The notes: a model not told the origin generated them from the sequence alone. 64,000 nucleotides of DNA from Corylus avellana (GCF_901000735.1 NC_081550.1:12887377-12951376); one strand, 5' to 3'. Numbered from the stretch's first letter, positions 1-10,690 are shown. A program made the numbers and translations.

Positions 1-421
1 TATTGTGATTGTTTCAAATAATTAAAAAATAAACATAAAAAAGCATAAAAATCCTAAATAATCAATGTTTTTGCCTATATGAGCCTTAAAAATAAAAATT
101 CAAATTTTTTAAAATACCCTAAACATAATTTTAAATTAGATATATAAATAAAACATTAAAACAATAAAAAGTATTGTTTTATATATATACTGAGTATTGC
201 GTAATACTAAGAGTAAAAGAATTAAAATATATATATATTATTTAATACCCGGTTCCGGTTTTCCCGGTTTTGACCGGGTGCCAAAAACCGGGACCGGAAC
301 CGGGGTCCCGGTTTTTTTTTGTTTTGAAACCGGAACCGGAACCGGGTCCCGGTTTTCCGGTTTCCGGTTTCCCGGTTTTCCGGTCCCGGTTCCGGTTTCC
401 CGGTTATTTTTGACACCCCTA
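1..421. mobile_element. hAT-like MITE, left part outside window (copy 1)
   Basis: Positions 1-180 match 3451-3570 nearly base for base, and 240-421 is the same CCGGTT/CCGGAACC-rich tract that ends the complete copy at 3209-3782. The right terminus reads TGACACCCCTA (411-421), the complement of the TAGGGGTGTC terminus of the other copy. Plant non-autonomous hAT elements often carry such ends. The left end and target duplication are outside the window. Translations of this tract are low-complexity and not genes. Confidence 0.7.
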
Positions 422-1455
422 GGGAATTGTGTTGAGATCTGAGAGGAGGAGATTTTCTCCCCCTCCTCTCCCCTTCCCCTTTCCCTTCTACTCCCTGCTC
501 CTACCCTCTTCCTCCTCTTTTTTTTTAGGTGTTCTCCGACTAGATTAGCAATTTCGACTTCTCCGCTATGCGACTGTCCATCTTTTACCGTGTTGTGCCT
601 TTTATTTCCTCCTTGGCCATTGTTGCTCCTTGCTGGTTGTTTATTTGTGTGTGTGTGTTTTTTTTTTTTTTTTTTGAATAAGAAAATTCATCTCTCTAGA
701 TATGTCTTCATGAACAATAATTAATAATTAGGTGTGAGCGATTATTTTTCATGGCCTGGATATTTTCGTGTAAGGGGTTATCTCTCACAACCGATTTAAA
801 TAAATTTTGTGAGAAAATTTGACTAACCATATCTTAGATTTAGTCTGCTCAAAGCATATATGCTCTTTAACTGTATTTATACAATGTAGATATAATTTTG
901 CAAAGCTTTACGTTTTGCGATGTAAGAATTTTTTGCTCTGCTCTATATGAACTTTAGGCTCATTATTTTTAAAATCCTTACATTTCCGTTAAAAATATAA
1001 ATAAAAAAATAAATTGTTGATTTCGAGGCGCTGTGTCATTATTTTTAATAAATGTAGTTAATTAAATGTAAAAATATTCTGATTTTTATGTGATCAATGT
1101 AGAATGTCATTTGCCTAAACAATTTGTCCAAAAATATTACTTCGCAGCATTTGCCTACGAAGGAGACATTAATTAAGGGCGAAAGCTCCGGTTTTAGTGA
1201 AACAACCTCCGGTTTTGGCGCCCTCTCCAGTGAGCCTATAGATAGGGGACCTATATAAGAGAGATCAACGGTTTGGAAAGGAGGAGGTACTAGATTGACG
1301 ACCAAAAGTATGGTTCAAAATGACAACAAAAAGTAATCCAATTATTATACTTTCGAAAGCCATGTGAAACAACTGTACATAAAAAATTCCAAAACCCATG
1401 CAGGGAATCTGCATTATATCGTACGAATAAAGTTACCTATAGAAACAAACAAAAA
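422..1455. other. No gene seen; pyrimidine-rich AT-rich spacer
   Basis: A purine/pyrimidine-asymmetric stretch (about 440-530, CCCCTCCTC-like), a poly-T run near 660-675 and otherwise AT-rich DNA. I recognise no coding sequence, RNA gene or transposon terminus. A short open frame at 1045-1305 on the minus strand resembles nothing I know. Confidence 0.5.
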
Positions 1456-1848
1456 TGTATAAATTTTTGAGAATTGAAAATATTGGAAAGCCCACTAAAT
1501 TTTGGACCCAATAATTAAGAACAGGCCATGAAGATATTAATAAGCAAAGTCTATTAATTGATAAGAAATATTCTGATTAAAATAATATTGAAATGAAGAA
1601 GTTCAATTTTAGCTCAAACTCTTATGAATCCTACCTTATCTCTACAAAATAATCTTTTAGGTTTATCTCTACATAATAATTGTTAATGAGTTCTATTTCA
1701 ACTCTTGACTCTCAAATCAATTCAAACAAAGAAAACTAATACAAGCCTATAAATAGGCCCTTACATAAGGTACAAAAACATCTTGAATAATCAATTATCT
1801 CCTCATACCCTCTAAATATTCTCTCTTAGAGTAATGATTTGGAGTATA
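1456..1848 (+). mobile_element. Degenerate 5' LTR of a Tat-type gypsy element
   Basis: From about 1485 this aligns over more than 300 bp with 8390-8842 (shared blocks include GAAGATATTAATAAGCAA and CATCTTGAATAATC), ending in GATTTGGAGTATA against GATTTGGAGTACA in the other copy. It lacks about 105 bp present in the other copy. Many differences are C to T or G to A. It is followed by a sequence (TTCGGCAGCCTGAGTC) that could be a decayed TGGCGCCGTCTGTGG primer-binding site. The left edge is approximate; I could not find the target duplication. Confidence 0.55.
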
Positions 1849-4013
1849 AATTTTCGGCAGCCTGAGTCATTTTTTCTTTTTTTTAAATAATGTCAAATAT
1901 TTTGCTTGTTTTTTTTTTTTTTTTTAAATTGAAGAATATAAATATTAAAGGGAAATTTATATTTAAGGTATTAACACCAAATTTAACATGATCAAATTCT
2001 TTCTGGATAATACAATTTTTAAAAAGTTAACCTTTTACTCTTAAATTTTAATTTTAAATTAAAAAAATTTTAAAATATTAAAAATTAAATATTAACCCAT
2101 AAAAATTTAAGTAAAAGAAACTGACAGAATTTGTTTTATTATTTTTTTTAATATATGTCCTATACAGCCGCATAGCAAGACTTAGTGATTTGAATTGCAC
2201 ACGATTTGAAAACCCATAGAAACCGCATTCCCCATGAAAGAAAACTGTTCTGTTTGGCATCCTTGTGAGAACGATTCTCATAAAAAAAAAAAAAAAAAAA
2301 AAAACAATCATCAGAATGTCAGTACGCCTTCCGGCGAAAACCAACCGGAAGGAGGTGGCTTCCTTTGCCAAAATTCTGTCACCAATCTGCCTTGTCCATA
2401 GCATATCTGCACAGATCTGCCTCCCACCTCTCAGATCCACGCTTTAATTGAGACAAACGGATTCTGAGAAAAGAGCCAAGCACGCAGCGCCACGTCACTG
2501 ACTCCCGCTCCTGTGGCCACAGATTCCCCCAAGCTGGCTTCACTCCTTCACGACTGGACTGCCGGAGCTGCTAGACGTGTCCACAGTTTGAGATCTGCTG
2601 CGCCAACCGCCGATTCCTGGAGCCCAGACCCGCAGCGCTGCTGTTCGCCGGGCCTCCGCCGATCGCCGATCTCCGGACTGCATCGTCATCGATCTCCAGA
2701 CCCGTAGATCGCCGACCTCCAGACCTGCAGCATCGCCGGACCTCCAAACCAGACCGCAACACCTCCGATCCCAGGGACCCAGAGCTGTCACCACCGTCGC
2801 TGACCACAGATCCTGGTAGCTCTCCGTTCGGCAACCCACTGCTGCCGGAGACCCACAGCACCGTTGATCCTCCAAGCCGGAGCTGCTTCACGACCGGACA
2901 GCCGCAGATCACCGGACCTCCAAACCCGCGGCACTACCGTTTGCCGCAGATTCGCACTCCACAGCCGTTCGCCGCGGATTCGCACCACTGCCGTTTGCAG
3001 ACCCGCACCATTGCCGTTCGCAGATCGGCATCCTGCCGCACCAAAGCCTCAGGATCACTGCTGCGCCTAGAAGGACCTGTGAAAAAGAAAAGGAAGAAGA
3101 AGAAAAGAGAAGAAAAAAAAAAAAAAAAAGTTCTGACGCCCAAGAGAAAACAAAAAAACAAAAAACAAAAGGTTCTTAAGCCATGAAAAAAAAAAAAAAA
3201 AAAAAAAGTTAGGGGTGTCCAGTTCGGTTTTTCGGTTTTTGGCCAAAACTGGAACTGGAAAATTGAGAAACCGAAACCGGAACCGGAACAACCGGGGTCT
3301 CGGTTACCGAACGGTTCCGGTTTTTTAAAAAAATTAGTTTTTGGGCTTATTTTAGGTATTGAGCCTAAAATAAGACAATTTTTTTTTTTTTATAAGTTGG
3401 CCCATTTTTTAAAAAATTTATTAGTTTCTTTGTCTAAATTAAAGGGGCTTTATTGTGATTGTTCCAAATAATTAAAAAATAAACCTAAAAAAGTCCAAAA
3501 ATCCTAAAAATTTAATGTTTTTGCCTATTTGGGCCTTAGAAATAAAATTTTAATTTTTTAAAATACCCTACATCTAAACCTAAGTGTATATATATATATA
3601 AATATTATTAAATAAAATGGAAACCCGGTTCTGGTATTCCCGATAAAAACCGGGTACCAAAAACCGGTGGTACTGGTTTTTGAATTTTTCAAACCGGAAC
3701 CGGGACCCCGGTTTCCCAGTTTTCGGTTCCCAGATTTCCCGGTTTTCCGGTTTCGGTTTCTCGGTAATTTTTGACACCCCTAAAAAAAAGTCTTGCTTGG
3801 CTATAAACTTGGAAGAAATCCTTATTCCAGTACAGGGTTTGCTTATTCCGGTGTAAGGATTCCTTATCCTAGATTTGGTATTAAAAAGGTTGGGCTGTTT
3901 GGTAATAGGGATAAGTTGGCCCTTATTTCAACTTATTGCATTCTGGGGATATCCTATCCTGGATAAAAAGTGAGAAGAAAGAAAAAATTTTCATCATTGT
4001 GGCCTCAACGTGA
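1849..4013 (+). other. Leader region of the Tat-type element, no gene
   Basis: Between the presumed 5' LTR and gag. It contains a poly-A run (about 2282-2304), a GC-rich stretch (about 2460-3070) with repeated GATCGCCGATCTCC-like words, and A-rich runs before the MITE at 3209. The GC-rich stretch gives long overlapping open frames on both strands, rich in Arg, Pro and Ser. That is what composition alone would produce, so I call no gene. Confidence 0.4.
3209..3782. mobile_element. hAT-like MITE, complete copy (copy 2)
   Basis: Terminal inverted repeats TAGGGGTGTC (from 3210) and GACACCCCTA (to 3782) bound about 573 bp. Subterminal tracts at both ends are CCGGTT/CCGGAACC-rich. Flanking A-rich DNA gives an 8-bp direct repeat (AAAAAAAG at 3201-3208 and 3783-3790, or AAAAAAGT one base later), the size made by hAT transposases. 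There is no coding capacity. The middle (3451-3570) matches the start of the window. Confidence 0.75.
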
Positions 4014-5636
4014 TTGGGAAGCGTGGCAATCCAACAGCCACAAACGAAACTAGCCAACCAGGTTGGTTCATTGGTCCAACCTAATCCAAAACCAGCCAAC
4101 CGAACCCGCCAGGCTAACCTGATTATCCATCCACCATCAAATCCTGTTATCTGCATCAACCCTGTTGATCCCATAGTTCAGCAGGGACCGATCCAGCACA
4201 ACTTACCTCCCCGTCAACTAGAAATGAGAGATCCTAAACGCTTTGCGAAGATGGCAGCGCAAATCAAAGCCCTGACTCAGGAGAACGCAAAACTCCTTTT
4301 ACAGGTATTCGAGTAGTCTCATCGCGAGGAAACTTGTGGTAAGCGGGACGAAGAAGAGCACAACAGTCGGGTTGACACTCATAACCCACTAGGAGGAGGA
4401 CATCAAGAAGGCAACTTCAAGCAGCATGTAAACCCGAAAGAGGAAAACTGGGTGAATGATAGCAGAATCGGTGGTACCCAAGATAGAGATGACGAACTCA
4501 ACAGGAGGATGGCAAAGTTTAACAAGAGGTTCACCAACCAGGAGATGGAGCGGAAGAATAAAGGGAAGGACACCTTCGTGGAGAAAATGTTGCAAGCAAC
4601 CAGTTCACCTTTTTCCCCACGTGTGGAGGAATACCGGTTGCTCGAAAAATTCAAGGCCCCTCTTATGATGAGTTACACAGGCGTCGGAGATCCGGTTGAG
4701 CACTTGGAAGATTTTCGGTCACATGTGCGCCTCCTTGGCATCCCAAACGAGGTGTCTTGCCGGGCCTTCCCCCTCACTTTGTCAGGAAGCTACCCCCGGG
4801 CTCAGTCGACAAATTTGAAGATCTAGGCCGGGTATTCTTAACTCAATTGATCCGGAAGAAACCATCATCCTATCTACTGACTTTGAAGTAGCGCAGTGAT
4901 GAAACCTTGAAGCAATTCATAACTCGGTTCAACCTGGAGAAGACAAAATTTAAAGAACCTTCGGATGACTTGATATATTTAGCGATTTATCACAGGCTCT
5001 TGACCAAAGAGCTGGTGATGAGGAAGATGGCGCGGAAACCACCGAGCAATCTCTAGGAATTGATGAGCAAGGTAGAAAAGTTCATCAATGAGGCCAATGT
5101 TCTGAAGGCGATAGATAGCACCAGACAGCTGGAACAAAAGGAAGAAAGAATGGAAGAAAAGAGGAAGGAGTCCCAGAGGATTAGAACAAAACCCGCCAAA
5201 GAGGAAATTCAAAGACTATGTCTTCACACCACTCAATGCCGAGATTTCAGAAGTTTTGATGGAGGTCAAGAAAGATCCAGAGTTCGTTAGACCACCAAAA
5301 ATAATAAGTAATCCACCCGAGAAATATAGCAATAATTATTGTGAGTTTCACGAAGCTGGAGGCCACTACACAGAAGGATGCATAGCACTGAGGCTATTAA
5401 TAGAGAAGTTCATCGAGGATGGAAAGTTGAGTAAATTCTTGGGGGGTTGGAGGGATCAACCAAGGCATGACCGAGATAACCGTACCCGGGAATACCGTCC
5501 ACGGAACCACTCGCGCAAGGATGGAGGAGGCCGGGAAACCATCCTCGGGAAGATGAACCCCGAGAGCATGGTTATAGAAGAAGAGAAAAGAGCCGGAATC
5601 GAAGTTGGAGCCAAAGCCAGCAGCATGGAGAGTTGA
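4014..5636 (+). pseudogene. Tat-type Ty3/gypsy gag, broken
   Basis: Gag is the capsid polyprotein of LTR retrotransposons. The stretch at 4452-4826 has the Retrotrans_gag signature (FSPRVEEYRLLEKFKAP, GDPVEHLEDFRSHV, CRAFPLTL). It continues after a frameshift near 4790 (FEDLGRVFLTQL region), and after a second one near 5205 it ends with a variant zinc knuckle, C-x2-H-x4-H-x4-C (CEFHEAGGHYTEGC, about 5340-5382). In-frame stops at 4314-4316, near 4890 and near 5055 also interrupt it. Just after 5636 comes a fragment resembling the start of a Tat protease region, but no protease core, reverse transcriptase, RNase H or integrase follows. Either pol was deleted or the element was always gag-only. 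The gag motifs make the assignment fairly secure; the Tat lineage is inferred from the gag style and the 3' tandem array. Confidence 0.8.
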
Positions 5637-6124
5637 GACACCAGGATGCAATAGCTGAGATCCGGACGATAGTTGGGAGATTCGCCGGAGGAGGAGACCA
5701 GTGAGCAGCTTATCTGTGTTACAACAGAGAGCGTCCTCAGGACCATATATAGCAGCAAAGAGCAGTAGCGCACCCTAGTGTGGTGCCCAAGTATCATCGT
5801 TTGATTTATGTTATGTCTTTTATTATTCGATTGTCTTTCAATAGTAAATTTGATTTGAATAGAGAGTAATGCTGATTTAAGAACCGGAGTGCCCCTGGTC
5901 CTCGTGCGACCCCTTTGACTTACTCTTTGGCAGGAAGGACAAGGAGAAAGCCTTGGATAAAAACGAGTACAGGGAGAAAACCCTAAGAAAAGTAAGTAAC
6001 AGGAGACAACCCGGTCAAAAAACAAGTAGCCACCCCGAGGCGAAGGGGAGCAAAGGTTAGTTTGTCAAAAGATTCATATATCATGGTTAAAGATTATTTT
6101 GCAGGTTAAATCTTAGTTTGTCAA
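5637..6124 (+). other. Post-gag noncoding region of the Tat-type element
   Basis: Directly after gag, with no pol domain. It holds AACCGGAGTGCCCCTGG and a related CCCTTTGACTTACTCTTTGG block around 5880-5935, phrases similar to part of this element's own LTR (8780-8815). This suggests deletion or recombination removed the coding part between gag and the 3' region. Confidence 0.4.
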
Positions 6125-6130
6125 GTGGGA

Positions 6131-6815
6131 TTCAAAGAAGTACCGGGTAAGTCACCCCCGGACATGTCAAAGAAGTACCAAGTATGTCACCCCCAGACAT
6201 GTCAAAAAAGAATCTGGTATGTCACCCCCGGACATGTCAAAAAAGAACCGGGTAAGTCACCCCCGGATATGTCAAAGAAGTACCGGGTAAGTCACACCCG
6301 GACATGTCAAAGAAGTATCGGGTATGTCACCTTCGGAAATGTCAAAGAAGAACCGGGTAAGTCACCCCCAAAGACGTCAAAGAAGAACTGGGTAAGTCAC
6401 CCCCATACATGTCAAAGAAGAACAGGGCATGTCACGCCCGGACATGTCAAAGAAGTACCGGGTATGTCACCCCTGGATATGTCAAAGAAGTACCAGGTAT
6501 GTTACCCCCGAACATGTTAAAGAAGTACCGGGTAAGTCACCCCCAGACATGTCAAAGAAAAACCGTGTAAGTCACCCCCGGACATGTCAAAGAAGAACCG
6601 GAACAGTCACCCCCGGACATGTCAAAGAAGAAACGGGTAAGTCACCCCCGGATATGTCAAAGAAGAATCGGGTATGTCACCCCTGGATATGTCATCATAC
6701 CCCCCCGAACATGTCAAAGAAGAACCGGGTAAGTCACCCCCGGATATGTCAATAAAGAACCGAATATGTCACCTCCGGATATGTCAAAGAAGAACAGGGT
6801 ATGTCACCCCTAGAT
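6131..6815 (+). repeat. 35-bp tandem array in retrotransposon 3' region
   Basis: About 19-20 imperfect head-to-tail copies of a 35-bp unit built on GTCACCCCCGGACATGTCAA followed by AGAAGTACCGGGTAA. One unit near 6690-6715 is shortened. It lies between gag and the polypurine tract of the Tat-type element, where hypervariable tandem arrays are known for plant Tat/Ogre elements. Because 35 is not a multiple of 3, the forward strand reads open in rotating frames, but nothing else suggests a protein. Confidence 0.9.
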
Positions 6816-7061
6816 ATGTTGAAGTTAATAACCGGGCATGATCCCCGGGTCCCTCAAGACTAGGATGGGTCTAATCCCCGAGCAAAGGATAGAGCTGGGG
6901 GGTGCTCCCAGGAACTCAGACGATGCCAAAAATAAAGTTGAAGAGCTCCAACTAATGAGCTCAAAGCACACTCACTAGGGAGACACAAGTCTCGGACAAG
7001 GTCAAACAACAAGCCACCAGAAGGCTTTGACTAAATTCCCGTTACCCAAGTACCTTGGCTA

Positions 7062-7079
7062 AGGGAATTGGGGGGTAAC
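7062..7079 (+). other. Polypurine tract of the Tat-type element
   Basis: AGGGAATTGGGGGGTAAC lies immediately before the LTR start TGTTGGGAATAAATT at 7080. This is the expected plus-strand primer position. Confidence 0.7.
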
Positions 7080-8842
7080 TGTTGGGAATAAATTTGATGA
7101 GTGCCAAATATTGCATATTTGAACCCATTCATTTGCATTTGCTAAGCCTTTATCTTTATTATTTTCTGATGTTTTGTGTTTTAGTGTTTTGTAGATTGCT
7201 AAGGGAAAAATGTGACTTTAAAAGAAAAAAATGCAGCTCATTCTATTAATTCTGGGGCTTAAAACACTTTAGAAAGCATTGACAGCAAATTTGGATCGAG
7301 CGATTATTCGCACCCAATGAGTCCCACTAAAAATGCCATATTTAGAGTTGTAGAGCTCGTATTGAAGTGATCTTGGTGTCATTGGAAAGCTAACTCAAAG
7401 ATCTACAAAATCATATTTCACAAGAGTTGGTTAATTCTGAAGGTAGTGCTCTCGAGCGCACACGCGCCCATCGAAAGTGGAAAGTGATGCACGAGTGCGA
7501 TCTAGCGCACCTCGAGTGTGATCAAGTGCAGTCGGCCGACCTGGTAGCACCGAAACCCTAAAATTAACTTATAAATATCATTCTTCTCTATTGTAAATAT
7601 ACGGAGATGTGCCAGGGGCGCCGTGCATTGTCAATTTTCATGTTTTCTGAGTTTTTTGGAGCTTTGAACTACAATTCTTTTGTAAGTATTTGATCTTTAT
7701 GAAGTTAATTTAGTTTCTTTATGATTTATTTTGTCATGAGAGACTAAAATCTTCAACTAAGGTTGAAGATGAAGGCTTGCCATTGATTAAGTTTTATGTT
7801 TTCATGTTTGTTTGTACAATTCCGACCTTATGTTCGTTTCAATTCAATTATGTGACAAAATTGTGTTTGATTGTGCCGAAGTTGGATATTCATTGTGTTT
7901 TATCCAACAGATACATTGCATCTTTTAATTTACTTTAGATATCCATTGTCTTTTAGGTAAAGCATGGATACATTGGATCTTTTGAACTAAATTGAATATG
8001 CATTGTCTTTTGTCAAATGAATGGATTCATTGAATTTTTCAATACGAACAATAGATGCATAGGGTTTAATTGTTTGTTGAATTTATGAACTAAAACATGA
8101 GAATGTATGCTTTGATTTGGTGAGGTGGATTCTGAAAACCTTAGTACCTTAGTACCTTTGTATCATTCCATTTAATCATTTTTTATTTTAGTTTATTTTT
8201 ATTTTGCACGACAAAAACCACGAACTTTGGAACTAGGTTAAAATAGGATTAGTTTAAATAGAAATTGATTTACACAACACAATTCCCCGTGGATGGACCT
8301 CGCACTTGCACATACGCTATATTGCACACGACTCATGCGCTTGCGAGTACAATTAAATATGCACAACAAAATTCATACTACAAGTCCACCAAATTCTGGG
8401 CCCAATGGCCAAGGATAGGCCCACGAAGATATTAATAAGCAAGGGCTATTAATTGATAAGAAATATTCCGATTAGGATACTATCGCAATGAAGAAGCTCC
8501 ATTCCAGCTCAAACTCACATGAATCCTAGCTTATCTCTACAAGATAATCGTTCAGGTTTATCTCTACACGATAGTTGTTGAGTTTTATCTCAACTCTGGA
8601 CTCTCAAACCAACTCAAACAAGGAGAACTAATCCAAGCCTATAAATATGCCCCTACACAAGATACAAAAACATCTTGAATAATCGACTATCTTCTCATAC
8701 CCTCTAAATATTCTCTTTCAAAGCTCAATTAGTCCCTTTGAGCATATTGACTTAGAAACTGTCTGACTTTGGCATCCGGAGTGTCCCTAGTCTCCCAGGG
8801 ACCCCCTTTGACAATTGCTCTTTTGTAGTGATTTGGAGTACA
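7080..8842 (+). mobile_element. 3' LTR of the Tat-type element, split by a solo LTR
   Basis: Begins TGTTGGGAATAAATT (7080-7094), is interrupted by the solo LTR 7095-8368, resumes after the duplicated target at 8374, and ends GATTTGGAGTACA at 8842. Removing the insert gives about 484 bp. It includes a TATA-like stretch (CCTATAAATATG near 8637) and matches the degenerate copy at 1456-1848. Confidence 0.75.
7095..8368 (+). mobile_element. Solo LTR, family A (target duplication AAATT)
   Basis: Starts TGATGAGTGCCAAATATT and ends TATGCACAACA (1274 bp), flanked by AAATT at 7090-7094 and 8369-8373. It has the family layout: GC-rich CGAGCGCAC cassette (about 7450-7545), TATAAATATC near 7570, alternating GGATACATTG and ATATCCATTG units (about 7880-8060), and the segment that ends the LTR (CCGTGGATGGACCTCGCACTTGCA). 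No internal sequence remains, so it is the product of LTR-LTR recombination. Confidence 0.93.
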
Positions 8843-9074
8843 CGACGACATATTGAAGACTCCGAAGAAAGCGCATCCACCGTGAAGAAAACTATTCTAA
8901 CAGAAAACATATTTATTTATGTTAAAAAAAAAATGTATTTATTATTATGTTCACTGTGTACGGCCAAGCCCAATGGTCGACCTATCTCAAATAGTAAAAA
9001 AAAGGGGATAAATGTAAAATTGATTCTTGTGGTTGACATAAATTACAAATTACTTCTTGTGGTATAAAAAATAC
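8843..9074. other. No gene seen
   Basis: AT-rich DNA between the Tat-type LTR and the first GAAACTTCACTTAC repeat. No recognisable feature apart from short A runs. Confidence 0.4.
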
Positions 9075-9225
9075 GGCGAAACTTCACTTACGCCCATGAA
9101 CTTTCATGCCTTTTGCAAACACTCCCCAACGTTCAAAATCTCTCACTTTAGTGTATCGAATTGTTTTGTTCCAAATACCCCCTACCGTTAGATATTGTAG
9201 TTAAATCAAATGGTGAAAAAAGTAA
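9075..9225 (+). repeat. GGCGAAACTTCACTTAC terminal-like repeat, copy 1
   Basis: GGCGAAACTTCACTTACGCC followed by CATGAACTTTC, CTTTTGCAAACACTCCCC and AACGTTCAAAATCTCTCA. The same string of words recurs in the same orientation at 9844-9985. Such sequences occur at the ends of plant MULE-like non-autonomous elements, but I see no matching inverted end, so the class is uncertain. Confidence 0.5.
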
Positions 9226-9307
9226 ATGAGCCCCAAAGTTAGTCAGCGACCACTCTTCTGTTAGATACCCTTTACCGTTAGATATTTTAGAGGCTCTTCC
9301 TGTGATT

Positions 9308-9812
9308 CTTTTCTCTAGCGTACGGGTGCACTCGATCGCAGCCCATGTGCACTCAATCGCACGTCTGCGATCGAGTCTCTTCTTGTACGCAAGAGCGCAA
9401 GCCTGTTTTTGACGCTCTCTGGTAGTGCGCTTGAGCTTAGGTCCCCTGTGAGCAATCGTACTGTTAGATCCTCTAGCTTTTCCCAAATTTGCTCTTTTAT
9501 GCTCGAACTTTCCAGAAGTGCTTCCTTTTCTTCCATGACCTACAAAAACATAGAAAACATAGAAAGGAAATAAAATTGCACAAACTATCAAAACTAAGGA
9601 ATTAACAAATATAAATTAAGAGCTAAAATATGAATATTTTGGCACTCATCACACCCCCAAACTTAAATACTGCTAGTCCCTTAGCAATACGAAACTAAAA
9701 ACTAAATGGAAAACAAAAAGATAAAACCATCTTCCGTAGGATGTACGATTGCATTTAGCATGTGCAACAAGCCTTTCAAACCCATAGGAATTCCCTAGAG
9801 GACGAGTGAAGG
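9308..9812 (-). mobile_element. Fragment of family C element (LTR plus 3' region)
   Basis: The minus strand matches the 3' end of the Athila-like elements here: 3' noncoding words (CTAGAGGACGAGTGAA), then a polypurine tract (complement of ACCCCCAAACTTAAA, about 9653-9667), then the LTR start (complement of ATGAATATTTTGGCACTCATCACA, ending at 9653) running to the GC-rich cassette at 9315-9460. Both ends are truncated. Open frames across it are LTR artefacts. Confidence 0.75.
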
Positions 9813-9843
9813 TAAACCCATATGTACCGATAAATTATTTTTT

Positions 9844-9985
9844 GGGGAAACTTCACTTACCTCCCATGAACTTTCGCCCTTTTTGCAAACACTCCCCCAG
9901 CGTTCAAAATCTCTCATTTTGGTGTAGCCAACTTTGATTTCCTTCAACTTTCCCCCTTCAGTTAGGATTTTTTGTTAAATCCTAA
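9844..9985 (+). repeat. GGGGAAACTTCACTTAC terminal-like repeat, copy 2
   Basis: Direct, diverged repeat of 9075-9225, continuing to TTAGGATTTTTTGTTAAATCC and CTAACGGAAGGGTG. The two copies flank the family C fragment 9308-9812, so the fragment may have inserted into a duplicated or longer element. Confidence 0.5.
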
Positions 9986-10054
9986 CGGAAGGGTGTGAAA
10001 TTCTTAAAATACCCTTAGTTTTTATTAAAACATAATTATTTTTTTAAAAAAAAC

Positions 10055-10260
10055 TCTTGACCCGTGAGTTCACCGGTGGATCTAACCCGGTATATTGTGA
10101 CCCACTGGTCATAATTAAAAAATAAATAAAATAAAATAAAATAAAAAAAGACAGTGGGTGGGTCAAAGTGACCCGCCGTGGGTCACTTGGTGACCCATGA
10201 AGGGTCACAACTTGTGACCCCGCCATGGGTCACAAAGTGACCCATTGTGGGTCACTTTTA
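10055..10260. repeat. Cluster of GTGACCCA / TGGGTCAC palindromic words
   Basis: At least ten copies of GTGACCC or its complement GGGTCAC in about 200 bp, many arranged as imperfect palindromes (for example GTGACCCATTGTGGGTCAC). A further related GGTCTGG/GACCAG-rich block sits at 10680-10790. No gene is seen. Confidence 0.7.
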
Positions 10261-10480
10261 CTTTTTTTTTTTTTTTTTTTTAATATAATAATTATAAGAG
10301 AAAACCTTTTATCAGAACCATCTTGATAACACCCCTTTTACAGCCCTTAATCAATAATCGACACATAAGCAAAAACATAAGAAGTGCACAAAAATAAGTT
10401 GGACTAAAATACACTAAATTTTAGGGTGATAAAATCCCTAAAGGGTTAACCTTCAACTTCTAGGTTTTAGTTTTGAATCC

Positions 10481-10690
10481 AAAAACGAGTTTTGAGGCAT
10501 TAGAAACATGTTTTGAGACATTAGAAATGGGCTTTGGACATTCAAAACGGGTTTTGAGGCATTAGAAACGGGTTTTGAGGCATTAAAAACGAGCTTTGAA
10601 GCATTAGAAACAGGTTTTGGGGCATTAAAAATAGGTTTTAGGGCATTAAAAAAGAGTTTTGATGCATTAGAAACGGGTTTTGAGGTGGGT
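10481..10690 (+). repeat. 21-bp minisatellite
   Basis: About ten imperfect copies of GGGTTTTGAGGCATTAGAAAC in tandem, directly upstream of the GGTCTGG-rich block. The first three or four units are the most diverged. The period is a multiple of 3, but no sustained reading frame with a start exists. Confidence 0.85.

Noticed and set aside
197..442. Small genes in the CCGGTT-rich MITE tract
   Set aside because: Low-complexity Gly/Pro/Arg/Phe translations on both strands; the sequence is a transposon subterminal tract.
2513..3186. Several overlapping open frames in the GC-rich leader
   Set aside because: They occur on both strands at once with Arg/Ser/Pro-rich composition, as expected from base composition alone; no motif recognised.
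6125..6755. Two overlapping open frames over the 35-bp repeats, as a repeat protein gene
   Set aside because: They result from a GC-rich 35-bp tandem unit read in rotating frames, within a retrotransposon 3' region, with no homologous domain or promoter.
6131..6815. CRISPR array
   Set aside because: Units are directly adjacent without unique spacers, and the DNA is from a plant.
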